The position numbers and the translations under genes were made by a program. 64,000 nucleotides of DNA, from contig NZ_CP110973.1 in assembly GCF_026248825.1 (NCBI RefSeq), forward strand, positions 5,725,501 to 5,789,500, written 5' to 3'. Position 1 is the stretch's first letter; the number at the start of each line of letters is the position of its first letter. The notes below the pieces were generated by a model. That model had not been told where the DNA came from. It saw only the letters and a list, made by a program, of their open reading frames with translations, and did no database searches. Positions 14,451 to 24,060 of the stretch are shown here, in pieces. This stretch comes from Larkinella insperata (GTDB lineage Bacteria > Bacteroidota > Bacteroidia > Cytophagales > Spirosomataceae).

Positions 14451-16649
14451 TTAGACGATCAGCAGCCCGTTCTGCCGCAAACTGTGCCAGGTTGCCGACT
14501 GCATAAACGTTCCGAAACTCCCCAAACCGGCGGCTTCGAAGTCCTCTTTGAAGCTGCCGAGGGAGTACGGTTCGTGCCTGCCGATGATCAGTTTCGGCAT
14601 TACGTTTTCCAGCCACTCCCCCACCGGCAAACTGGTTTCCAGCGCCCATTCGCTTTTTTTCGAATAAAAAACCAGCTCGGCTACCTCACTAACTTTTTTA
14701 CCCTTCCTCACTTCCAGCACCGAAACCGTCGGCCGGCTTCCCAGCCAGATCGCAACGGCGTTGGGTCGAAAGTCAGCCTCCGATGTTTGGCGGATGCTTT
14801 TCTCGATGTAGTTCGGTGGAATGCTCGTCGGGGGCGTCCGGAAATTAAACCAGCTTTTGAGCGGAAACTCAAACCCCACCCCGTGCATGTAATTAAACAG
14901 CGACTTGCGCAAGCCTTCCGAAAACTGCCCGTGATCGCAGCCCAGCGGATCGTCGTGATCCAGGTCATTGTCGGCAAACAAGCCCGTTTCGGGACCAATG
15001 CGCATGACATCAAAACCCGCCGGATGCATTCCTACGGGGCTGTGGGCGGTCATGGCAAACCGGTGCCAGAAACCCGACTGCACCACCCCGGTTTCAAACA
15101 GTTGCCGCACCATTTCCAGCGAATCAATCGTTTCCTGGGCCGTCTGGGTCGGAAAACCGTACATCAGGTAGGCATGAACCATGATACCGGCCTGCGTAAA
15201 TCCGTCGGCCACGCGGGCCACCTGCGCCACGGTCACTCCTTTTTTCATGCGCTCGAGCAGCCGGTCCGATGCCACCTCCAGACCGCCCGACACCGCAATG
15301 CAACCCGATGCCTTCAACAACTGGCAGAGGTCGGGCGTAAAGTTTTTCTCAAACCGGATGTTGGTCCACCAGGTCACCGTCAGCTTCCGCCGGATGATTT
15401 CCAGCGCCAGATCGCGCATCAGGGCGGGCGGGGCCGCTTCGTCCACGAAATGGAAACCGTTCTGGCCGGTCTGCTCAATGATTTCCTCGATGCGGTCGCA
15501 GAGCAGAGCCGCCGTCAGCGGTTCGTAACGCTTGATGTAATCCAGCGAAATATCGCAAAACGAGCATTTCCCCCAATAGCAGCCGTGCGCCAGGGTCAGC
15601 TTGTTCCAGCGGCCGTCGCTCCAAAGCCGGTGCATCGGATTGACCAGCTCAATTACCGACAAATACTCGTCCAGCCGCAGATCGCGGTAGTCGGGCGTGC
15701 CGGTATCGCGTTGGGCAATATCGCGCTCGCGGTTCTGGTTATGGTACGTCACCACACCTTCAATACGGGAATAAACCCGTTTGAGGCCATCGCGCCCGCG
15801 CTTTCCGGCTAAAAAATCCAGCAGCGACAGCAAAGGCGCTTCGCCGTCGTCGAGGCAAATGTAATCGACGTAGTCAAACACCCGGGGTTCTTTCAGGGAA
15901 CGCAGCTCCGTATTGGCGTAACCTCCGCCCATGATGATGGCCACGTCCGGATGGTGTTTTTTCAGGTATTGCCCGCACTTGAGCGCCCCGTACAGGTTGC
16001 CCGGGAAGGGCACCGTCAGGCACACGACCGACGGTTTCCACTGCTGAATCCGTTGTTCAAGCTGGCGGGTCAAAATCCGCGAAATTCGGGTGTCGGGGAC
16101 CAGCAGAGCCGCGTGCAGCTCGTCGAAGTGCGTGGCCGAGCGCCCCAGCCGTTCGGCGTAACGGCTGAATCCAAAATGCGGATCGACGGCTTCGGTGATC
16201 AGGTCGCCCAGGTCTTCGAGGTACAGCGTGGCCAGGTGCCGGGCTTTATCGTGGATGCCCATCGTGCCGAATGCCCACTCCAGGTCGTCGAGTTCGGCAA
16301 AACGACCGGCTTCGGGCAGATACGAACGGTCGCAAATGCTGTGGGCCAGTGTCGGGTTCTTGTTTTGGAGAAACCGGATGACCGGGTCGATGGTGCTGCT
16401 ATACTCGTCACGGAGCGAGAAAATCCGGAAACTGTTTTCGGTCAATTCAGCATCGGAAGCGTCGAGTTCGGCAAACAGCTCGCGCAGCCCCTTCCGGGAA
16501 AACAGCTCCAGAATCACGTCAATGCCCAGGTCGGCCTGGTACGAGCGGAATCCCTTCGTATTGAGGAACCCTTTCAGGTAAGCCGTGGCCGGATACGGCG
16601 TGTTGAGCTGCGTGAAAGGCGGAGTAATAAAAAGAATCGTTGGTTCCAA
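14451..16649 (-). CDS. B12-binding-type radical SAM protein
   Basis: 732 residues. Residues about 1-280 resemble a cobalamin-binding Rossmann domain (LFITPPFTQLNTPYPATAYL, then VAIIMGGGYANTELRSL, and VDYICLDDGEAPLLSLL). The radical SAM cluster motif is HGCYWGKCSFC with Cys 357, 362 and 365, so the spacing is CX4CX2C, not the common CX3CX2C. A following SGGLEVASDRLLERM fits the barrel strand 4 region. The start is a TTG at 16649: no ATG is available downstream of a well-placed promoter at 16675-16682. Reaction unknown; relatives carry out methylations or ring rearrangements. Confidence 0.88.
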   Translation of the reverse strand: MEPTILFITPPFTQLNTPYPATAYLKGFLNTKGFRSYQADLGIDVILELFSRKGLRELFAELDASDAELTENSFRIFSLRDEYSSTIDPVIRFLQNKNPTLAHSICDRSYLPEAGRFAELDDLEWAFGTMGIHDKARHLATLYLEDLGDLITEAVDPHFGFSRYAERLGRSATHFDELHAALLVPDTRISRILTRQLEQRIQQWKPSVVCLTVPFPGNLYGALKCGQYLKKHHPDVAIIMGGGYANTELRSLKEPRVFDYVDYICLDDGEAPLLSLLDFLAGKRGRDGLKRVYSRIEGVVTYHNQNRERDIAQRDTGTPDYRDLRLDEYLSVIELVNPMHRLWSDGRWNKLTLAHGCYWGKCSFCDISLDYIKRYEPLTAALLCDRIEEIIEQTGQNGFHFVDEAAPPALMRDLALEIIRRKLTVTWWTNIRFEKNFTPDLCQLLKASGCIAVSGGLEVASDRLLERMKKGVTVAQVARVADGFTQAGIMVHAYLMYGFPTQTAQETIDSLEMVRQLFETGVVQSGFWHRFAMTAHSPVGMHPAGFDVMRIGPETGLFADNDLDHDDPLGCDHGQFSEGLRKSLFNYMHGVGFEFPLKSWFNFRTPPTSIPPNYIEKSIRQTSEADFRPNAVAIWLGSRPTVSVLEVRKGKKVSEVAELVFYSKKSEWALETSLPVGEWLENVMPKLIIGRHEPYSLGSFKEDFEAAGLGSFGTFMQSATWHSLRQNGLLIV

Positions 16650-16674
16650 AAGTCGGCCGGAGCTTTGTTTTCTA

Positions 16675-16682
16675 CAAAGGTA
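16675..16682 (-). promoter_or_regulatory. -7 element for the radical SAM gene
   Basis: The minus strand reads TACCTTTG, matching TAnnTTTG. The expected transcript start is near 16668, leaving a leader of about 19 bases before the TTG at 16649. This supports that unusual start codon. Confidence 0.55.
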
Positions 16683-16748
16683 CTTCTTGTTTGGCAGAAA
16701 TAGCTCTTTTCAGAAATGCGCTCTATTTTAGCGTAACTGAATACAGCC

Positions 16749-18320
16749 ATGAAGAAACCTCTCCTACCCCTCGCCCTCCTTCTTGCCCTGGCGGCCCACG
16801 GTCAGCCCAAACCCGCAGCGGACGACCGCCTGCCGGTGACCTACTCGACAACTTACCAAGCCCCGGCTTTTACCGACCCGCAGCGGCCGGAAAAAATCAG
16901 GCAGGTTTTCCCGATCATCGACAGCCTGTACCGCAACCACGCCCTCAAAAACAACTTTCCGGGCCTGGCGTTTGGCGTGGTGGTCGACGGGCAACTAGTT
17001 CATGCCGGCGGGTTTGGCTACACGGATGTCGCCAAGAAAACCGCCGTGACGCCGAAATCAGGGTTCCGGATTGCGTCGATGACCAAGAGTGTAACGACGA
17101 TGGCCGTTCTGAAACTGCGCGACGAAGGCAAACTGCGGCTCGATGACCCGGCACACCTCTACATCCCGGAACTCAAAAAACTTCGGTACCTGACGGCCGA
17201 TTCCCCGCTCATCACCGTTCGTCACCTGATGACGCATTCCGCCGGATTTCCGGAAGACAACCCCTGGGGTGACCGGCAACTGGCCGACAGCCCCGCCGAC
17301 CTGACGAAGCTCATCGCGGGCGGTCTTTCGCTGTCCAACGCTCCGGGCGTAACGTACGAATACAGCAACCTGGCTTTTGCGATGCTCGGTGCCATCATTA
17401 CCAAAGTTTCCGGAAAACCGTACCAGCAATACATCAACGAAGCCATTTTCAAACCGCTGGGCATGACGCACACGGTTTGGGAGTACACCAAGGTTCCGGC
17501 CAACGAGCTGGCGCACGGGTACCGGTGGCTGGACAACAGCTGGGTGGAAGAACCGCTGCTGCACGACGGTTCGCACGGTGCGATGGGCGGATTGATTACG
17601 TCGATTGAAGATTTTAGCAAGTACATGGCTTTTCACGAGTCGGCCTGGCCACCCCGCAGCGACGCCGAAACCGGGCCGGTTAAACGGAGCTCGGTCCGCG
17701 AGATGCAACAACCCTGGACGTTTCACAACCTGACGGCCAGCTTCAAATACCCGAGTGGCCGGGCCTGTCCGACGGCCAGCGGTTACGGCTACGGCCTGCG
17801 CTGGACCCGCGATTGTGAAGGTCGGGTGTATGTCGGGCATACCGGTGGATTGCCCGGTTTTGGCAGCCAGTGGTGGATCATGCCCGAATACGGAATTGGG
17901 GTGGTGGCCTACGGCAACCTGACCTACGCGGGCATGGCGCCGGTCAACTGGGCGGTGCTCGACACCCTGATTCGTACGGCAGGCTTAAAACCGCGCGCCC
18001 TGCCCGTTTCCGGCATCCTGGCGCAACGCAAGGCGGAGCTGGTCCAATTGCTGCCGAACTGGACGAACGCGGAACAAAGCACGATTTTTGCGGAGAACTT
18101 CTTCCCGGATCAATCCCTCGAAAACCGCCGGAAAGGGATCCAGGCCCTGTACGCCAAGGCCGGAACCATTGTGCGCATTGGCGAACTGGTACCCGAGAAT
18201 CAGTTGCGGGGTCATTTTCTGCTGGAAGGCGAAAAAGCCAACATCGACGTGTTCTTTACGCTGACGCCCGAGGTGCCGGCGCTGATTCAGCAACTCGATT
18301 TTAAAGAAATCAGTAAATAA
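16749..18320 (+). CDS. Exported serine hydrolase (class C beta-lactamase fold)
   Basis: 523 residues with a signal peptide (MKKPLLPLALLLALAAHGQ). All three signatures of the family are present: SMTK with nucleophile Ser 110 and Lys 113, YSN at 205-207, and HTGG at 363-366. A C-terminal domain of about 120 residues follows the hydrolase fold (from about residue 400). Proteins of this type are peptidases, esterases or peptidoglycan DD-peptidases; true antibiotic resistance is unlikely to be its role. It is divergent from the radical SAM gene and followed after 66 bases by the histidine kinase. Confidence 0.93.
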   Translation: MKKPLLPLALLLALAAHGQPKPAADDRLPVTYSTTYQAPAFTDPQRPEKIRQVFPIIDSLYRNHALKNNFPGLAFGVVVDGQLVHAGGFGYTDVAKKTAVTPKSGFRIASMTKSVTTMAVLKLRDEGKLRLDDPAHLYIPELKKLRYLTADSPLITVRHLMTHSAGFPEDNPWGDRQLADSPADLTKLIAGGLSLSNAPGVTYEYSNLAFAMLGAIITKVSGKPYQQYINEAIFKPLGMTHTVWEYTKVPANELAHGYRWLDNSWVEEPLLHDGSHGAMGGLITSIEDFSKYMAFHESAWPPRSDAETGPVKRSSVREMQQPWTFHNLTASFKYPSGRACPTASGYGYGLRWTRDCEGRVYVGHTGGLPGFGSQWWIMPEYGIGVVAYGNLTYAGMAPVNWAVLDTLIRTAGLKPRALPVSGILAQRKAELVQLLPNWTNAEQSTIFAENFFPDQSLENRRKGIQALYAKAGTIVRIGELVPENQLRGHFLLEGEKANIDVFFTLTPEVPALIQQLDFKEISK

Positions 18321-18386
18321 GTCGGGGGACGTTTTCGCCAGCAGGGTTCGATCATTTAATTACAATTCCATAGCGCGTATACGTAC

Positions 18387-21300
18387 ATGAGTTTCCTGGA
18401 TCGAGCAGTACCTGTCTTTCTTTCCGGTGGCGGTGAAGTCGGCAAATTGATGCGGGCCTACGACTGGTCATCGACCCCGCTTGGTCCGCCCGAGCAATGG
18501 CCCCAAAGTTTAAAAACCGCCGTCAGCATCGTGCTTCGGTCCAGCTATCCCATGTTTATCTGGTGGGGTCCGGAGTTGATTACCGTCTACAACGACGCCT
18601 ACGTACCGCTGATGGGCAACAAACACCCGGCGTTTCTGGGCAAACCGGCCAACGAGCTCTGGTCTGAAATCTGGGAGAGCAGTTTGTTACCCATGAAGAA
18701 TCAGGTTTTTGATCAGCAGGAATCGATTTACGGCCAGGATTTGATGCTGCTGCTGGAACGCAAAGCATTTCCGGAAGAAGGCTATTTCAATTTTTCGTAC
18801 AGCCCGATTATCGACGAAAATGGTCAGGTCGGCGGCTTGTTCTGCGCCTGTCACGAAGAAACCGCCCGGGTTTTGCAGCAACGGCGTTTGCAAACGATCA
18901 ACGAACTCAACAGTGGTTTACTGCTTGAAAATACGGTTCAGATGGCGGGTCAGGTAGCTGTCGATCTTCTGGGTAAAAACTTTAAAGATATCCCTTTTGC
19001 GGCTTTTTATCTGCTTGATTCCACGGGGGAAAAAGCCCATTTGATCAACCAGTCGGGCATTGTGCCGGGCGATCAGCCGTTTGAAAAAACCGTTCCGTTG
19101 GCCCACGACACCGCCGGAAATTTCTGGCAACTGCACACCGTTACCGAAACCCGGCAGCCGCTGGTCGTGGAAGGCGTGGCAAAACGGATTACGGGTTTAG
19201 TTCAATCGCTGACCAACCGGCTGCCCGACCGGGCGTATGTTCTGCCGGTCCAGAAAACCGGACCGGATAAACCCGTGGGAATCTTGATCGTCGGCCTGAG
19301 TCCGCACCGGGACTTTGACGACGCCTACCGCAATTTTCTGGACCTGGCCGGTGTTCAGATTGGCACTGCGATTGGCACCCTTGACGCCTACGAATCCGAG
19401 CTCAAACGGGCCATCGAGGTGGCAGAGATTGACCGGAAGGCCCAGCTTCAGGTTGCCCAAAGCCGGCAGCAGGCCGAAGAGCACGTTCGCAGCATCATCG
19501 AACAGGCTCCCGTCGGTATTGCCGTTTTGCAGGGGGAGCAGTTTGTTTTCGAAGCCGCCAACGCAACTTACCTGTTGTTGGTTGATAAAAGTCAGCAGGA
19601 GGTAGTTGGGAAGCCCATTCTGGAGGCTTTGCCGGAGTTACAGAATCAGGGTATTTTTGAGCTCCTGAAGCATGTCGTGGAAACCAACGAAGCTTTTTCC
19701 GGCAATGAATTTCCGGTTACCCTCCACCGGTTCGGCAAAGAAGAGATTGTTTATTTCAATTTTGTTTACCAGCCGCTTCGGGAAGCCGATCAATCAGTCA
19801 GCGGCATTATCGTGATCGCCACCGAAGTCACTTCCCTGGTAAAATCCCGACACGCTATTGAGGAAAGCGAACGTCAGTTCCGAAATCTGGTTATTAAGTC
19901 GCCCATTTCAATGGCTATTTTCCGGGGGCCGGAGCACATCATTGAAGTTGCCAATGAGACGCTGCTTAAAACAATCTGGAAGCGCGAATTATCTGAAGTA
20001 CAGGGCAAAAAGCTGCTGACCATTTTTCCGGAACTGAACGATCAGCAATACCCCAAACTGCTGGCTTCTGTTCTGCAGACAGGTATTGCCTACAGCGAAA
20101 AAGAGGCACTGGCCTACGTCAACTCGAAGGAGGGTATGAACACGTTTTACCTGGATGTTGAGTACTCGCCCTTGTTTGAAACCGACGGCAGCGTGTCCGG
20201 GATCATGGTTACGATCAGTAATGTTACCGAAAAAGTAACGGCCCGAATTCTAATCAACGAAGCCGAGCAGCGGTCGCGGCTGGCCATTGAAGCCGCCGAA
20301 ATGGGAACGTACGACTGGAATCTGGCCACGCAGGTGTTTATTCACAACGAACGGCTGTCCACTATTTTCGGGCTGGCTCCCGGCCAGCCGCACCCGCAAA
20401 AAGAGTTTAGCGGTGTTATCCATCCCGACGATAAATCCATTCGAGCCACGGCCCACGAAGCCATGCTGATCACGGGCCGCCTGCTGTACGAAGCCCGGCT
20501 GCTCTGGCCCGACGAGTCGGTTCATTGGATTCGGGTGGTGGGTAAGATGATCTTCGATGCCAATCAGAAACCAGCGCGGTTACTGGGCACGGCCCTTGAC
20601 ATTACCCAGCAGGTGGAAGCCCGAAAGAATCTGGAGGACACCGCTGAGGAACTGGAAAAACGGGTTGCCGAACGGACCCTGGAACTTCAGAACACCAACC
20701 GGGAGCTGATGCGCACCAACCACGAGCTGGAGCAGTTCGCGTACATCGCCAGCCATGATTTACAGGAGCCACTTCGCAAGATTCAGACCTTTACCGAATT
20801 GCTCCAGGACAGTACGATGGATAGAGAAAAAACAACCATTCTGCTGCAGAAGGTTAATTCATCGGCCCAGCGGATGTCGACGTTAATCCGGGATGTGCTG
20901 AATTATTCGCGCCTATCCCGAACCGACGAACAATTCGTTGAAACGGATTTAGGTCAGATTATCGAAAACATTAAAACGGACTTTGAACTTTTGATTGAGC
21001 AGAAAGGAGCCCTCATTATTTACCCTGAATTACCGGTTATTAAGGCCATTCCACTTCAGTTGAATCAATTGTTTTCTAATCTGATTGGAAACTCACTTAA
21101 ATTTTCAGAGCGGGCACCTATCATCCAACTATTTTCAGAAATACTGCCCCCGGAAAGTGCGAAAATGCACCCCGAATTAAATCCGGACAGGACTTATCTT
21201 AAAGTAGTTTTCAAAGACAACGGCATTGGCTTTGAGCAACAGTACGCGGCCCAGATATTTACGATCTTCCACCGTTTAAATGGGCAGAAATCATACAGCG

Positions 21301-21416
21301 GAACCGGTATTGGACTGGCCTTATGCAAGAAAATTGTTGAAAACCATAAAGGTCACATTTACGCCCAGAGCGCTCCCGGCCAGGGTGCTTCTTTTACAAT
21401 TTATCTACCTGTCTGA
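18387..21416 (+). CDS. Multi-PAS/GAF sensor histidine kinase
   Basis: 1009 residues with no membrane segment, so probably cytoplasmic. Order: an N-terminal PAS-like domain (about 20-155), a GAF-like domain (about 160-330), two PAS domains (about 365-490 and 495-620), a PAS_3-type domain (about 640-750), a coiled coil, HisKA (ASHDLQEPLRKI with His 790) and HATPase_c (FKDNGIGF, then GTGIGLALCKK near 971). No receiver domain is fused and no response regulator is adjacent, so its output partner is elsewhere. The architecture is that of bacteriophytochrome-like or light/redox-sensing kinases, but no chromophore Cys could be assigned. Confidence 0.93.
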   Translation: MSFLDRAVPVFLSGGGEVGKLMRAYDWSSTPLGPPEQWPQSLKTAVSIVLRSSYPMFIWWGPELITVYNDAYVPLMGNKHPAFLGKPANELWSEIWESSLLPMKNQVFDQQESIYGQDLMLLLERKAFPEEGYFNFSYSPIIDENGQVGGLFCACHEETARVLQQRRLQTINELNSGLLLENTVQMAGQVAVDLLGKNFKDIPFAAFYLLDSTGEKAHLINQSGIVPGDQPFEKTVPLAHDTAGNFWQLHTVTETRQPLVVEGVAKRITGLVQSLTNRLPDRAYVLPVQKTGPDKPVGILIVGLSPHRDFDDAYRNFLDLAGVQIGTAIGTLDAYESELKRAIEVAEIDRKAQLQVAQSRQQAEEHVRSIIEQAPVGIAVLQGEQFVFEAANATYLLLVDKSQQEVVGKPILEALPELQNQGIFELLKHVVETNEAFSGNEFPVTLHRFGKEEIVYFNFVYQPLREADQSVSGIIVIATEVTSLVKSRHAIEESERQFRNLVIKSPISMAIFRGPEHIIEVANETLLKTIWKRELSEVQGKKLLTIFPELNDQQYPKLLASVLQTGIAYSEKEALAYVNSKEGMNTFYLDVEYSPLFETDGSVSGIMVTISNVTEKVTARILINEAEQRSRLAIEAAEMGTYDWNLATQVFIHNERLSTIFGLAPGQPHPQKEFSGVIHPDDKSIRATAHEAMLITGRLLYEARLLWPDESVHWIRVVGKMIFDANQKPARLLGTALDITQQVEARKNLEDTAEELEKRVAERTLELQNTNRELMRTNHELEQFAYIASHDLQEPLRKIQTFTELLQDSTMDREKTTILLQKVNSSAQRMSTLIRDVLNYSRLSRTDEQFVETDLGQIIENIKTDFELLIEQKGALIIYPELPVIKAIPLQLNQLFSNLIGNSLKFSERAPIIQLFSEILPPESAKMHPELNPDRTYLKVVFKDNGIGFEQQYAAQIFTIFHRLNGQKSYSGTGIGLALCKKIVENHKGHIYAQSAPGQGASFTIYLPV

Positions 21417-21521
21417 GCGGCTAAATGGCGCACATCCTGTTGAATTTAAGCTTGAACCACCGTATTTCACGATCAATATGCACACTAAATTCACCTTTGC
21501 TCAAACGATCTAATCTTAAAT

Positions 21522-22361
21522 ATGCTTTACTTTATTAAAAATAAATTCCTTCTCAACTTTTTCACCCTCTTTCTACTGGCTTTCAGTAGCCAGTCCCAAC
21601 ATCGAGCGGGTCATTTTAACGTAATTGCGTTTTATACGGGAAAGAACGACAAAGCCCACATCAGTTACGTTCACGAAGCGAACCGGTGGTTTCCAAAAAT
21701 GGCCGACCAGCATAACTTCACGTACGATTCTACTTCCGACTGGAGCAAGCTCAACGCTGCGTTTCTTAAAAACTATCAGGTAGTTATCTTTCTGGATACC
21801 CGGCCCGAAGCCTCCGAACAACGGGATGCTTTTCAGCACTATATGGAGCATGGAGGGGCCTGGATGGGCTTCCACTTTGCGGCTTTTGCGCTGACACCAT
21901 CCGCCTATCCGCAGAATTGGGACTGGTATCACAACCAGTTTTTGGGAGCTGGCTCCTATAAAAGCAACACCTGGCGACCTACATCCGCCATTCTTCGGGT
22001 AGAAGACCGTTCGCATCCCGCGACAAAGCACCTGCCCGTTACATTTAAATCATCACCCAATGAATGGTACCGCTGGACGTACGATCTGAAGGCGAATCCG
22101 GATATAAAAATTCTTTTATCTATCGATTCGACCAGCTTTCCGCTCGGAACCGGGCCGAAGCTACACGAGATCTGGCACAGCGGTTATTATCCAGTTGTCT
22201 GGACCAATAAAAAGTACCGGATGCTCTATATCAACATGGGTCATAACGATATAGATTACGACAATAAAACAAACAAAGAATTATCGTTTACCTTCGATAA
22301 CGAAACGCAGAATAAGCTTATCCTGGAAGGACTTTTGTGGCTGGGCCGCGGAAAAAACTAG
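21522..22361 (+). CDS. ThuA domain-containing exported protein
   Basis: 279 residues with a signal peptide (about 1-26, ending SSQSQHR). The ThuA fold, a class-I glutamine-amidotransferase-like domain, is shown by FNVIAFYTGKNDKAHISYVH, VVIFLDTRPEASEQRDAFQ, GGAWMGFHFAAFAL (about 111-124), EWYRWTYDL and PVVWTNKKYRMLYINMGHND. Members are linked to trehalose or other sugar utilisation and are abundant in Bacteroidota, but the reaction is not known. It lies downstream of the kinase gene after 105 bases and upstream of a cupin gene. Confidence 0.92.
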   Translation: MLYFIKNKFLLNFFTLFLLAFSSQSQHRAGHFNVIAFYTGKNDKAHISYVHEANRWFPKMADQHNFTYDSTSDWSKLNAAFLKNYQVVIFLDTRPEASEQRDAFQHYMEHGGAWMGFHFAAFALTPSAYPQNWDWYHNQFLGAGSYKSNTWRPTSAILRVEDRSHPATKHLPVTFKSSPNEWYRWTYDLKANPDIKILLSIDSTSFPLGTGPKLHEIWHSGYYPVVWTNKKYRMLYINMGHNDIDYDNKTNKELSFTFDNETQNKLILEGLLWLGRGKN

Positions 22362-22450
22362 CCGTTCCATAAAGATAGAAACCATAAAGTAACAATAGCT
22401 GGAAATTTGATTTATCAATTTCTATTTTGCCGTCAACGGAACTACACGAG

Positions 22451-23002
22451 ATGGCACGTCAAGGAAAAGAAATTTATAACCCAAAAACCGGGCAACTTAT
22501 TCAATTTATAAAAACCAAGGAAGATACAAAAGGGGAGCTCCTTGAATTGATTACCACGTATGAACCCGGTTCAAAAGAACCATTTCCGCATTATCATCCC
22601 CACCAGGATGAATTTTTTGACGTGTTACAAGGCGAATTGTCCGTACGCTCAAACGGCAAGTTACAGATTTTTAAGCCCGGCGATCTAATCCATATTACGA
22701 AGAATACCGTCCACGCCATGTGGAACGCCACCAAGGATAAAACAGTGGTTTGCTGGCGTACCATACCGGCCCTCGACACCGAACATTTGCTGGAATTAAA
22801 CGCCGGGCTGGTCAACGACGGCAAGACGAATAAAGACGGGATTCCGAACCTGCTGCAGGTAGCGTTGATGATGACGCATTACAATCATGTATTCCGGCTC
22901 GCCCAACCACCCTACCCGGTTCAACGGGTCATTTTTTTCTTTCTGACACCGGTGGCCCGTCTGATGGGCTACAAACCGTATTATAGGAAGTACCTGGATT
23001 AA
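22451..23002 (+). CDS. Cupin domain-containing protein
   Basis: 183 residues from the ATG at 22451; a TTG 24 bases upstream is less likely. Cupin motif 1 is HYHPHQDEFFDVLQG (about residues 45-59) and motif 2 PGDLIHITKNTVHAMWN, together giving three His and one Glu for a metal. The C-terminal 60 residues are helical and hydrophobic (VQRVIFFFLTPVARLMGYKP), which may associate with the membrane. Function unknown. The gene ends two bases before a strong two-way terminator. Confidence 0.9.
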   Translation: MARQGKEIYNPKTGQLIQFIKTKEDTKGELLELITTYEPGSKEPFPHYHPHQDEFFDVLQGELSVRSNGKLQIFKPGDLIHITKNTVHAMWNATKDKTVVCWRTIPALDTEHLLELNAGLVNDGKTNKDGIPNLLQVALMMTHYNHVFRLAQPPYPVQRVIFFFLTPVARLMGYKPYYRKYLD

Positions 23003-23003
23003 C

Positions 23004-23030
23004 AAAAAAAGCCCCGGCGGGGCTTTTTTT
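23004..23030. terminator. Bidirectional intrinsic terminator
   Basis: Seven A, then GCCCC-GGC-GGGGC, then seven T: a hairpin with A and T tracts on both sides. It ends the rightward cupin gene (stop 23002) and the leftward aldo/keto reductase gene (stop 23048). Confidence 0.92.
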
Positions 23031-23047
23031 GTTTTCTGTGCTAGGTG

Positions 23048-24040
23048 TTACACCAACTGCACCGTTTCCAGCTGCTGGTTGATAAACGTCATTTCTTCAG
23101 CCGTTAGCCGAACGTCAATGGCTTTGGCATTCTGCACCGCCTGCTCGGCGTTGCGGGCGCCCACCAGAGCAACGGTGATGCCGGGCTGGTCGATGGTCCA
23201 GCGGATGACCAGTTGCCCCAGCGAAACCTGCTTTTGCTCGGCGATCGGCTTAATTTTTTCCAGGAAGGCCCACACCCGCTCAATATTACCGTCCTTGAAG
23301 GCTTTGTATGTCGCCCGGTGGTCCCCTTCGGCAAACTGGTGACCGGGTTTGATTTTTCCCGTCAGCAAACCGCGCTCCATCGGGCTATACGCCAGAATGG
23401 ATTTATGGTTTTCGAGACAATAAGGTACCAGATCCGCTTCAATGTCGCGCTTAACCATGCTGTACGGAACCTGATTCGATGCCAGTTTCAGCGTTTGCTC
23501 GGCTTCTTTTACCTGTTCCAGGCTGTAATTGGATACCCCAGCCGCCCGCACTTTCCCCTGCGCTATCAAGCGTTCCACGGCTTCCATCGTCTCCGAAATC
23601 GGCGTGGTTACGTCCGGCCAGTGAATCTGATAAAGGTCGATGTAGTCGGTTCCCAGGCGCTTCAGACTGTCTTCGCACTCCTGAATGATGCTTTCCTTAC
23701 CGGCGTATTTATAAACGTCAATGGCATTGCCCGCGTTGTCCTTGCTGGGGAAGGCCAGCGTTCCTTTCGCCAGATCCCAGCGCATACCGTACTTGGTCAG
23801 AATCTGCACCCGGTCGCGCGGCAGGTCTTTGATGGCTTCTCCCACAATTTCTTCGCTGGTTCCCTGCCCGTAAATCGGGGCGGTGTCAATCGAGGTTACG
23901 CCCTGGTCGTACGACGCCCGGATGGCTTCTACGGCATCTTTGCGCTCGGTTCCGCCCCACATCCAGCCCCCGGCTGCCCACGCGCCAAACGCAATGGCCG
24001 AAACCGTTACCTCCGACTCTCCTAGTTTGCGATAGTCCAT
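23048..24040 (-). CDS. Aldo/keto reductase
   Basis: 330-residue NADPH-dependent TIM-barrel oxidoreductase. The catalytic tetrad is visible as Asp 52, Tyr 57, Lys 83 and His 140 (IDTAPIYGQGTSEEIVGEA, LTKYGMRWD and YQIHWPD). The C-terminal nucleotide-binding part is VALVGARNAEQAVQNA. It resembles the AKR11/12 and YhdN-type general stress reductases. The substrate is probably a small aldehyde or sugar. It is on the same strand as the deacetylase gene, which ends 20 bases upstream of its ATG, so it may be the last gene of that operon. Confidence 0.94.
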   Translation of the reverse strand: MDYRKLGESEVTVSAIAFGAWAAGGWMWGGTERKDAVEAIRASYDQGVTSIDTAPIYGQGTSEEIVGEAIKDLPRDRVQILTKYGMRWDLAKGTLAFPSKDNAGNAIDVYKYAGKESIIQECEDSLKRLGTDYIDLYQIHWPDVTTPISETMEAVERLIAQGKVRAAGVSNYSLEQVKEAEQTLKLASNQVPYSMVKRDIEADLVPYCLENHKSILAYSPMERGLLTGKIKPGHQFAEGDHRATYKAFKDGNIERVWAFLEKIKPIAEQKQVSLGQLVIRWTIDQPGITVALVGARNAEQAVQNAKAIDVRLTAEEMTFINQQLETVQLV

Positions 24041-24060
24041 TTTTACTCTGTTAGGTATGG

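Noticed and set aside
14484..15812. 442-codon plus-strand open frame
   Set aside because: Antisense to the radical SAM gene. It is Arg/His/Pro-rich without motifs, while the minus strand has the cluster cysteines.
16749..18320. Antibiotic-resistance beta-lactamase
   Set aside because: The SxxK, YSN and HTGG motifs mark the broad serine-hydrolase family; context and length do not suggest an AmpC enzyme.
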